NCBI GenBank assembly: GCA_037783415.1
Contig: JAZGTN010000007.1
Span: 1,185,501-1,249,500, forward strand
From: Leptasterias polaris
Lineage: Eukaryota > Echinodermata > Asteroidea > Forcipulatida > Asteriidae
Length of the DNA: 64,000 bases
Reading direction: 5' to 3'
Shown: positions 1-12,000 of the stretch, in pieces
How positions within the stretch are numbered: the stretch's first letter is position 1
How the letters are laid out: each line of letters starts with the position of its first letter
Translations under genes and position numbers: made by a program
Notes under the pieces: generated by a model
Told to the model about the DNA's origin: nothing
The model's input: only the letters and a program-made list of their open reading frames with translations
Database searches by the model: none

Positions 1-21
1 AAAAAACTAAACATTTTAACT

Positions 22-3000
22 ATGGCGACTCAACAAGCAGGCGGACCATGGTGGGCAAATATGCCCCTTCCTCCAGGTTGGGACGCTAAATACGACCAAA
101 GTGCAAAGAAATAGTGAGTAGATAATGTACACATGTAACAATAGAATGAATTTTTGGTTTAATTTATGGTCTTAAAGCGCTGCATTTTACCACTGTCATG
201 ACTGTGGACGAAATAAATGTTGAGTCCCCCACTGCCTGCCCCAATTCCCCTCTGCCTGGCATTTTGGCTTGCACTTGCAGGAGTCCGGAGGGCTAATACT
301 CTGCCCATGGAGGTAGGCCTCTGCCCTTCACCAGTCAATATGTGATTGTGTCACTCCCTCCCCCTCCCACCTTAAAATACAAAATATCTCACTGGTGTTT
401 TCAAGTGTTTGCTTATGTTTTTCTCGTGACAATGGAAACCATACTTGCTCTCCTTGCTCTATCTATTCTATGCTATCTATACTGGGGTAAAGAAAGATTA
501 GACCCATATCTGTATAGTTGAGCCGGCAAAAGAAATGTCTGAAGACACATCACAGCAGCTTGAAAAGTAGACCCAGTAACTGGGGCGCTGTACTCCTTTT
601 TTCGAAATTTTGACATCATCGGTCGTACTAGCGCCCCAGGTTATTAGTACGTCCCACTTCTGGATTCCGTGATATGGCATCATTTTGAACAGGGTAGACA
701 CAAAAAATGCCTCAGAACGACCAAAATACCCAACAAAATTGCTTTAAAAACGCCTACTGGCTTCTTGATATGTCTAAGGTGCAACATCAGGTATTTAAAT
801 GTACTCACGATTTTGTTTTGTGCTTGAATTTTACGTTTTTGTCGAGCAGATCGATGAAAATGGTGGGCAGAGTTTCGTTTTGCCCAAATCAATGGCCGCC
901 GCCACCAAGTTTCATCGTCGCGATGCATTCTGGGTAGTAGATTTAATCAACGACTTAATCACAACACGCGCCCCTTCGAAGGGGCGCGTGTTGTGATGGG
1001 AAAGAATGGTGCACTCGCTGCAAACAGTCGTTGATTAAATCTACTACCCAGAATGCATCGCGACGATGAAACTTGGTGGCGGCGGCCATTGATTTGGGCA
1101 AAACGAGACTCTGCCCACCATTTTCATCGATCTGCTCGACAAAAACGTAAAATTCAAGCAGAAAACAAAAGCGTGAGTACATTTAAATACCTGATGTTGC
1201 ACCTTAGACATATCAAGAAGCCAGTAGGCGTTTTTAAAGCAATTTTGTTGGGTATTTTGGTCGTTCTGAGGCATTTTTTTTGTCTACCCTGTTCAAAATG
1301 ATGCCATATCACGGAATCCAGAAGTGGGACGTACTAATAACCTGGGGCGCTAGTACGACCGATGATGTCAAAATTTCGAAAAAAGGAGTACAGCGCCCCA
1401 GTTACTGGGTCTACTTGAAAAGGTACTTTTTCGATCTTGCCATGATGAGTAACTGGGGCGCTGTACTCCTTTTTAATTTTTTATTTTGACATCTGTGGTC
1501 GTTTTCATTTGCTGTCGTATCATACATACATGTCATATATAGTACAACCGTAAATGTCCAAAACAAATTAAGGAGTGCAACGCTCCAATTACTCAGTCTA
1601 AAGAACGATTCTGCATCCAACTGCCACTGCTTTTCACTAGCCCCACAAATAGGGCAAAGAATCATGAGATTTATACGCAGGACTCTAAAACTGTTTCTTG
1701 GCCCCAGCCCCACGGCCGCACATAGCATCAGGAACTGTGGTAATCTTTTGAATAAAAACTCACACAGTTTTTTTCCCCCAGCTATCACTTACACAAATTG
1801 CCTAATTGTTGTGGAGAGTACATTGAACTTTTTTTGTGAAAGCTCTTTTAGGGGTAATTTTATGAAGAATCTTCAAGCTGATCATCACAGCTCCTGATGT
1901 AATGTGGGGCCAAGAAGCAGAGAGAGTCCAGTGAACTGTCACTATTCGCTACTTACACAGATGTTTTAAAAACAATTTACAAGAAGGAAATCCAGGGCCC
2001 AAATTCATGGCTCTGCTTAGCGTAAGCCAAGAATTGGCGCCTACGGAAGCAGGGAATTCCGCGCTTATTTCAAGCGTATTTCACGGGTAAGCAGGGAATT
2101 TTTGCCTGTGCGCTTGCGTAGTCCAGAAATTTGGCGCTTGCTCGGTAAGCGGAGAATGGTGATCGCAAGTGCAGATTTGGCGGCAAGCAGAGCCATGAAA
2201 TTGGGCCCCGGTTGGCTACTGCCTGTCACCTCTGCGGACCTTGGTTTAAATCCAGGATCAGAGCCTTGCATGTGGATTGGGTTTTCAGTCCCTACCTGAC
2301 TGCGTGGGTTTCCCTGTTTTGGGTTTTCCTCCCCACATCTGACTGATATTTCATCATGATCATGATGATCTTCTCTACGTAGATATCTTCCAGCCTATGG
2401 GTCACAGTGCTAGTCACTTTTGATCGAGGGCCCTTGGTTTCATCACAAGAAAGATATAATTTTAAAAAAAAGTTATTTTGAATCGCCAAAACAATTTTAG
2501 TGCAAAATTATAGCTTGCAGTTATATGATTACTTAAATTTTTCTATTTCAGTTTCTTTGTCCAGCATTCCTCCAAATCCACACAATGGACTGATCCACGT
2601 AAGGAGTATTACGAATCTCAACAGAGAGGAGGGTATGCACCAGCACCACAGCACGCCCCAAGAATGCCCCAGCACGCCCAAAGAATGCCCCAGCACTCCC
2701 CACGGATGCCTCAGCACTCCCCACGGATGCCTCAGCACTCCCCACGAATGCCTCAGCACATGGTAAGATACAAGCATGATTTGACCCTGTGGTACAAGTG
2801 GTCAAGCCAGGGTTGGAATAACAAGGAGGTCATGGCCGCCGTTGACCCTGGTCTTGGCCTTGGTTGGGGTGGTGCTCCCCATCACATAACATCCGCAATG
2901 ACTTTCAGATTTTTCGATGGAAGAGCTTTATGTAAATTGAAATATGCATGTGACACAGACCTGTCAAGACCAACCACAGCCTGTATCAAAATTGGCAGCT

Positions 3001-6000
3001 ACAGTTATAGCTAGGACTGTTGCTAAGGGTATTGCTAAGGACGTAAGTTTTGTTATAAGTTGCATCCCTCTGAAGCCACTTTAGTTCACATAGAGTCTAT
3101 TCTGTCTTTTTTTTTAAGTTAAATATCGTATGCACACTGTACTTGTTTATGTTAGTCCATTTGTGTTTTCGTTTGTCTGGGCAAACCTACCACAAGCTTT
3201 GGCTTTTCTGGCTATGCCCCCATTTCCGATTATCCTCTTACTGTTCTTTGTTATTGTTATGGTGATTTCTCTGTTGGAATGGAAATAAATGTCTTTGGAA
3301 AAAAATAAAAATAAAAAGTACTTTGAACGCATGATGATGTTGAAATCAAGCCGTAGCCATAGCTGTAGCTGCCGATTCCGACACGGTCCAAGTTGCCCAT
3401 TATCCAATGGAACTTTAAAGTAGTAAGCATCACAGCGTTAACCCAAACCATCCCTAGCCCTTCAACATTGATATATAATTTGTGTCTGTCCGTTTTGTCC
3501 ATCCAGCAACAGAGACAAGGCATCCCACTCCAGCCGATTGTCAAACCCAAGTGCAAGACTTGTCAGAGGGTGGAGGTAAGAACTGATATATAAGATTCAG
3601 GAAAAAATCGTTCAAGTGAACTTTGTCCTTTTTTCTTCTGTTTGAGGCCAGATTAAAGCTAATTTGTTTGATTTCAATCTGCATAAGCAACTTATTAAAG
3701 ACTTAAAAGACCGTAGCGACCACAAGCTTTTACAGGTGACTTTTATTGTATCTTTAACCCTAACTCCCAAAGCGTTTTTACTAGAATCCACCCCTAACCC
3801 AACACATTCCAACAGCTTATACTACCATGAGATGGGAACTGTGCCCAATCTTAGGGGGACGATACACAACCTAACAAACTCCAACAGGCTTTTTTTGTTT
3901 GATTTTGTTGGAGTGTGTACACTTGGCATGTGCAAAAATTTGATCAGTGAAATCACACAGTACCCAACATAACATAATCCAACAACTATCTCATTAGACC
4001 ATGGAGGAAAGAGCAATGCCAGACATGTACATTTCACACATCCACCATACCCACTCAATCAAATTCCAACACCATTACTTGTCAGCAAGGATACACAATC
4101 CCACAGAATCAAACACCCAATCCTAACTTCACTGTACTTAACCTAACAAAATTAAACACTTTGCCCTGTTTGAATTTGTAGGGTATGGGAGGGTTAGGGT
4201 TAATGACAATTTGACTTATAGATCAGCATTATGTTGACACAACCAATCTATGACCTTACTTTTAAAAAAAATTCTGACACTGCACCTAGGTGCCAAGCAA
4301 CAACCAGGAATGTCAAGGTTGTCAATTGAAGGCTCGTCAACGAGAAGCAGAGTTGGTAAGAGCAAGGGAAGCTGAAGAAGCACAGAGGAAGAAACATGAG
4401 AACCAGCAGCGAATCCAGAAAGAACAGGAGAGGCGAAGGGTTCAGTCAGCTGCTAGGGACAGAACACCAATGCAGAGAGATGTTCAAGAGGTAAGAGTGT
4501 TGGAATATCTTCTGAGGAGAGGTTGATTGTTGGAATGTCACGTGGGAAGAGGTGAGAAGAGTGTTGGAATGTGCTCTTGGAAGGGATGAGAGTGTTGGAA
4601 TGATCTCAGGGAAGAGGTGAGATTGTTGGAATGTCATCAGGGAAGAGGTAAGAGTGTTGGAATTTCCTCTGGGAAGAGGTGTTGGAATGTTCTCTTGGAA
4701 AGGGGTGAGAGTGTTGGAATGTCCTCTTAGAAGAGGTAAGAGTGTTGCAATGTCCTCGGTGAAGAGGTTAGAGTGTTGGAATGATCTCAGGGAAGAGGTT
4801 AGAGTGTTTGAATATCCACAGGGAAGAGGTAAGAGTGTTGGAATTTCCTTAGGGAAGAGGTGAGTGTTGGAATGTCCTCAGGGAAGAGGTGAGAGTTTTG
4901 GAATGTCCTCTGGGAAGAGGTGTTGGAATGTCCTCTTGGAAAGGGGTGAGAGTGTTGGAATGTCCTCTTAGAAGAGGTAATAGTGTTGCAATGTCCTGGG
5001 TGAAGAGGTAAGAGTGTTGGAATGTCCTCGGGGAAGAGGTGAGATTGTTGGAATGTCCTCAGGGAAGAGGTGAGTGTTGGAATGTCCTCAGGGAAGAGGT
5101 AAGAGTTGGAATATCCACAGGGAAGAGGTAAGAGTGTTGGAATGTCCTCAGGGAAGAGGTGAGTGTTGGAATGTCCTCAGGGAAGAGGTAAGAGTTGGAA
5201 TATCCACAGGGAAGAGGTAAGAGTGTTGGAATGTCCTCAGGGAAGAGGTGAGTGTTGGAATGTCCTCGGTGAAGAGGTTAGAGTGTTGGAATGATCTCAG
5301 GGAAGAGGTAATAGTGTTTGAATATCCTCAGGGAAGAGGTAATAGTGTTGGAATATCCTCATGGATGAGGTAATAGTGTTGGCATATCTTCAGGGAAGAG
5401 GTAATATTGTTGGAATATCCTCAGGGAAGAGGTAATAGTGTTGGAATTTCCCTTCGGGAAGAGGTAATATTGTTGGAATGTCCTCAGGGAAGAGGTAAGA
5501 GTGTTGGAATGTCCTCAGAGAAGAGGGGAAAGTGTTTGAATGTTCTCTGGGAAGAGGTTAAGTGTTGGAATGTTCTTTGCAAAGAGTTAACCACTTGAAC
5601 ACTCTTGTTCAGGACAAACATTCTGTTCCAGATTGTTTGGTATTGTATCAAAATTTGTTTTTAAATGTGATTTTTGTCTGATGTTTGTTTCAGACTGCAT
5701 TTGGGGAAGAGACAGTTGAGCATCGAGAGTACACAGCAGCCGAAAAAAGGGAAAGTACGTAAATCTGAACTTAAGTTTACTTACATAGCCATAATAATCA
5801 ATAATCAATAATACAAGTTTTGTGTTGAACAAAGAAAAATTTGCTTGTGAGGGACTTGAACCTGCGTCCTCTGGATTAACATACCGGCGCTATTCGGACT
5901 GATCTATCTAGCCCTAATGTTGGTGGTCTTCCTTTTTTGGCAATATCTTTATTCAGAGGTGCCAGTCAGAAGCCATCCAACATGTAACTGCCAGATAGCC

Positions 6001-9000
6001 AGGGATCACACCCAGGTTTCTGATTCAACCTGAGGAGCGGCAGCAGAGGGATCACCTTGAGGGGATGCAATTTTTTTATTTTAAATATCAAGTAATAAAC
6101 CACAGGTGATACTGATTGGTTAAATTCACTTTAAATAATAAGGAGTGCTTTTTTTCACTTGCGGAGGAGAAGCGATTGCACTCTTGCTCCTTAGAAATGT
6201 AGCTCCTTAGAAATGAAGATCTCTAGGGAGCTATGGGTACTGTGAGGGTAGAGTCTTTGAAAAATCCTTCGAAGCTCAACAGCAGCCTGGGGCTGTATAC
6301 TCCCCAGGGAGCCGAGACAGAAACGTTTCTCAGATTCAAATTCTCAAAATGCTTTATACTATTGAAAGCTGTTGTACTTCTAGCCAAGTAAGTTTTTATT
6401 GCCGTTAAATTTAAGAGTGATTACCAAACGTACACAGACCCTTAAAGCATTCAGTCTCTTCATCTGATTTCTGATTAGTGGTCAACAACTTGAACGATGC
6501 CTTCCCGGGGGTGGGGAAGACGATTGTTGAGATGGTTCTTGAGACCAGTACTTGGGATGCGAATAAAGCCACCTCTGTCCTGTCTACCATGTCGCCTCAG
6601 AAGAAAGCAGTGGCCCCCAAGCCAAAGGCAACGGTAAGACGAAATGAGTTGATGATGAACAGGTTTGAAATTAATACACGACACCTATTAAGAGCTTGCC
6701 ACATGATATGTATTTAATTTTTACTAGAAAACCGCACGAACGCAACGCACTAGACATGCAGCAAACAATGTACTAAACCCATAGTAACCATTGTATTATC
6801 CCATAGCAACCAAGGTACTATCCCTATAGCAACAGCAGCTTCTTGGTACCTAGACGTCTGGGCACAATATATGTTAGGGTGTTATAAAACATGCATTAGC
6901 TGTTTTTGCTCTTGCTATGTTTAAGACTACTACTAACCTTGATGATCCCCGCAGTAGTCTATTTTCCTAAACGCACAGAGGATCACCTCCGAAGTCCGAG
7001 TTTTAACCATAGCTCTCCAAGCAGTTATATGCCTGTTTTCTGGTGTGTTTTTGAGATTTTTAAATCCTATTTGTAATTTTCTTACCGTTTTTACTATTTA
7101 TTGCTAACTGCTGATTGTAAATCACATCCAATTTGGCCTGTGGGCCACGAAATGTGATGTTTATAAAATGAAATGAAATAATTGTGTACTAAGTATTTTT
7201 GAAAACTTGTGTTTTCTTTTCTCAGACATCCAGTGCTGCAGCTCCTTCTGTAACTTCTCCAACCCAACCAAGTGATGCCGTGAAGAAAAGGAGTAAGAAA
7301 CACTTTTGGGTCGTTTGGGGCGAGGAAAATATACTAAACATTTCCACCAAGTGATTTTGTTGATTGTACCTGGCATGATAGTCTTACTACTTTAGTCTGA
7401 TTTTGTCGATTTTTTGCCCTCGGAAAATTAAAGAAAAATGGTAATTAAATAGCTGGACAAATTTATTTAACCATACACCATACAATGTAGGAACAAGTAA
7501 ATCAGCCCTTGGGCTAAAATATATATTCCTACTTGTTTTCAAGGACCAAATATCATGCCTGTTGTACCATGTGTACCACCATACTTGCAGATGGTGGGGG
7601 TCCCTTCTACTGTTTATAGACCATGTTACCTTTGTTTACAGAGTTGTGACCTTGTACATTTTCATGCATTTCCTGACGGGCAAGATACTACACAGGCTAT
7701 ATGGGAAAATTTACATTTTGTGTCATAATTTTCACATAAATTCAAGAGTTACAAAAGCAACAGCTGTACAGCTTTTGAGATGTCCCCTCTTTCTTCATAT
7801 CAAAAGTTGAGAAAAATCAGACAGTGCAATCTCCATAAAACATAAGATTTGTTGTTTTATTCCATTGATCTGTGTACAAAATGTGCCTGCAGGAAGTCCA
7901 GGCTCTGTGGCTCTTTTGTAAACATGTGATGTCACAGGTCTGACCATTGCTGTACTTGGGAATAAGGGGGGGGGGTCCAGATAAAGCCTGTTTTCCACCA
8001 TACTTGGGTAGGGTTAGTCCCTTCTGCTTCCAAGATTTACCTGTGTAAGGAATGCTATTGCCATGCTTGGAGATGCCCCCCCCCCCCCATTTCCAAATAC
8101 TGCATCATCATCCCATATACAGGCGTGACAGGTGAATACTGAGAGTGAGAATGGACCCCCCCACCCTAAACTCCTAGTATGGCAATAGCATTCCTTATAC
8201 AGGTGAGAAGAGTCCCTTCTAGTTCCAATATTCAATTTGTTTTCTTTTTCTAACACTTGTTTCCTGTTTTCTTTATGACAGTGCTTAATCAGTTACAGAC
8301 AATGCACACTTCGGCCTCCAGTGTGTTGATTGAAATGGCCCTGAGCACAGCTAAGTATGATGTGGGTAAAGCTAGCAAGCTACTTCGGATGTCCCTTGAC
8401 CCACCTGGGAAGAAGGCAGCACCGACCAAGGTTGTCAAACCAGGTATTTTTGTTTTTATAAGATGTCTCGTAAAATCACAAGGCCAGATGGCCACTTCAA
8501 GGGGAAGGCTACACTTAACTGATTTGAGCTGTCAACCCAAATCAACTGTCACCAGGGGCATATTACTACCTACTCCTGGTGCTGAAACAGGGTTACCCCC
8601 TTCACAGTCTGCAAGGATGTAGGCATGGGTATCATCCACTAGGAACCTGGCTGGTAGAACAGAAAACACTACCTTCCCTTTTTTTTTTAGGAAGCAATTA
8701 TCTTTAAAAAACATTTTAGTGTCAAGATACTGGTCTTTGGCAATTGGCCTTTCCTATGAAATGTGCTAATTACATTCACGCATGTTGACAGACACTATTG
8801 GTTGGCAAACCATAGAGTTGTGCACTGGACGGACACAAACAGGTATGTGTCACGCCACCATCAACCCCATACCAAAGGCGCAATGTTCCCTCATTTTGAC
8901 AACCAGTAGTGTTAGTCCGCATAATGTGCTGTTTGCATATTTCAGAAAGGTTTACTACCAATGTTGGTCGCCCGCTGTACAAAAATCTCTAAGAAGTATG

Positions 9001-12000
9001 GTAAATATGCAGTGAATGATTTCCCTTGTATATAAAAGCAAATTGCTACACAAAATGTACCAGTTGCTACTCAAAAACCATCATTTGCTACTCAATATAA
9101 GCATTCTGTGTGCAGAAAACTTGTTCAGTCTAAATATTTTTCTTAAGCAAAAGTGCTGGATGAAATCGTTCCCTGATATGTATATATTTTTTTCAGCCAC
9201 AACCGGCCCAGCATCCACATCTGGAGTCTCATCTGCACGTACAGACATCCAACAGCCAAAGAGGAGGTGAGAAAATCTTTAGGCTCATTTCATTACGCTG
9301 CAGAAAGAGTTGGAAACAATGAAGTGTTAAGAATTGTAAAGTTTTGAGGGAAGGAACACCTGGATTGTCATATTTTAAAGGGTGTGTACAACATTGGTAA
9401 TCGCCAAAGACCTGTACCCACACTTGATGTGACCCAACATATACATGAAATAACAAACCTGTGAAAGTTTAAGCTCACTTGGCCTTCAGAGCAAACGGTT
9501 CAAAACCCCATTATATAAATGGTGTTAGAAGCTTTGCATGGTGTGGAGATAAGAGGTAACTATAAACAAATAAATAGTAAACTTGCAGGTACAACCATGT
9601 AATAAAACTCCTTTGTGGGAGTGTTGGCTCTGAAAAGAGCCGGTTTGCTCTCCTTGTTTATAGCTACCTCTTACCCCAGTATATGTTTTCACTTTTTTTC
9701 AAACATCAGATTTTATCCTGCAGGATAAAGACTGTTGTTTTACTCATTTCCTAAAAACTATGGCATTTCAAGCAAAATTATTTCAAGGGAAGTTTTCCCA
9801 CCATGACCATCTTTATACCATGTAAGTTTTGTGCAAATCTGTGAACATTTATTTTTTCAATCTTACCAATGGTGTACACACCCTTTAGAAACAAATACTC
9901 CTGTTGTTTGTTGTGCCTCACTGCAAATCTTAGTATTGAAGTTTAGACACAACATAAGTGTTTTGATGCAATACTAATATCACCCATGTGTACAGTGTAT
10001 GTGCTGTGATAAATAACCTATTACAGCCACGGATGTTCCTTTCTGTTTTATATTGGTTTTACTTTGACTCTGGTTTGTGATAAAGCACTGTATACTCTGT
10101 GTTTTTTTTTTAGTCCCGCAGAAATTTTTTAATGGCAAAACAAAAAGCCATTATGATATATAAAATATACAAGCACTGTTTCCGGGAATTCCGATTATCT
10201 TAGGAGACTTCAACATCCACTGGGACAAAAATACTAACGAGTCAAGATTACTAAGTGATCTACTTATGCAATACGATCTGCAACAATTGGTAGATTTTGA
10301 TACACACAAGTCCGGTCACATTATTGACTTTGTCATTACCTGCTGATCAGACACTCTCTTTCAATCGGTATTAGCTTCCGAGTATGTTTCTGACCATTGT
10401 GCAGTCACTTGCATCCTGAACCTTCGGAAACCCAAATACAGAAAAAGCCTACTCCACTACCGCAAAGTCAACTCCTCAAACCCAATTAAGCAACTTGAAA
10501 AAATACAAATAGCACAGGAATTCTACTAACAGTCACTTGTGTGTTTGTTTTCTTCACCCTTCAAATTCTCTCCTTCACCCATCTTAAATTTCCCCATCAT
10601 TTCCCTTCACTTACATCCTCTTTATCTTTGCATAATCTACTCCCGTCTCTTATTGTCTTTTAACTTCTTGTCATGCTGGCTCAAAATGTTCGTCCTTTTA
10701 TCTCTGATTCCCGTCACCCATCCTCCACATAATCCTAATCCCCTTATCCACCCCTTTGAACACTTTTCTCCACTCTGTATACCTTCTTCCAATATCCTTG
10801 TCTTTGATGTCTCTTTCCTTAATCTGTTCCCCTTCCTTAAATGCTTCCCCTTCCTCAATCCATCTTCTGCTCCACCCTTAATCCTTCTCCATCCTTCATC
10901 CCTTATCCTTCCTTAATCCATTCTCCTTTCTGAATCACTTCTTCTGCCTTGATCTCTTCCTTAATTCCTTTTTCTTCCTTTTTCCTTTTCCATTCTTAAC
11001 CCCTTATCCTTCCTTAATCCATTCTCCTTTCTGAATCACTTCTTCTGCCTTGATCTCTTCCTTAATTCCTTTTTCTTCCTTTTTCCTTTTCCATCCTTAA
11101 CCCCTTATCTTTCCTTAATCCATTCTCCTTTCTGAATCACTTCTTTATGCTTGATCTCTTCCTTTATTCCTTTTTCTTCCTTTTTCCTTTTCCATCCTTA
11201 ACCCCTTATCTTTCCTTAATCCATTCTCCTTTCTGAATCACTTCTTCTGCCTTGATCTCTTCCTTTATTCCTTTTTCTTCCCTTTCCCTTCTCCTTCTAT
11301 AATCCCTTCTCCTCTTGCCTCTTTAATCCTTTTCAACTCGCTTCACCTGTCCACCCATGACCCTCTCTGTACCCTAAACTTGTCTCTCTCCCCGGACCAC
11401 ACCCTCTTCCCTTTCAACCTTCTGTTCTCCCTACACCCTACACCCCCCCCCCCCCAAATCTTTGCTATTCTTCCACAAACTTGCGGTAACTGTTCACAAA
11501 ACTCAGCACCCCTGAACCCTCCTCTTCCCTAACCACACCCGTTTCATCAACCACACCCATTTCATCAACCACACCCCGATCATCAACCGTAACTGTTTCA
11601 TCAACCAGTACTGCTCGAGCACCCACAGTCACCATAGCAACCAGTGGTCCTTCACCTTCTTGGAAACCCCGACAGACCAAAGGAGTAGCTACTGAGCGTA
11701 CCAAGGGTGGGTCCAATTCTTATATCTTGGAGTTTTAGTGTCGGCATTATTTTACAGTTTTTATGCGTGAAGCCTCCTGTAAATTGTATTCACCTCACAG
11801 GGGTCGATTTCACAAAGAGCTAAGATTTGTCTTAAGATGTGTATCAATCTTAATTGCTAAGCAAAGTGTGATGTCACAATACGAATCACCATGGTGATAC
11901 TGACAACTCATCTTAAGATGAATCTTAGTGCTTTGTGAAATCAAGCCGAGGCCTAATAGCACATTAGCAAACAGCTCTGAGAATAAATCAACGTTCAGAA

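Larger units (their letters stand above)
114..2551 (+). other. intron 1 of gene 1, repeat-filled
   Basis: The donor is ATA|GTGAGTA and the acceptor is ttctatttcag. It contains the large palindrome, a small inverted-repeat element and a GGGCCC-ended element listed separately. I saw no additional exon. Confidence 0.7.

Noticed and set aside
680..1301. Mirrored 75-82 codon frames
   Set aside because: The same sequence read on both arms of the palindrome; no protein family recognised.
10100..10140. Extra gene 1 exon after 'tttttttttag' near 10113
   Set aside because: No donor in frame, and the exon 9 to exon 10 junction is already phase-perfect without it.
10539..10916. 125-codon plus-strand frame
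   Set aside because: Low-complexity pyrimidine tract giving Pro/Leu/Ser/Phe; not gene-like.
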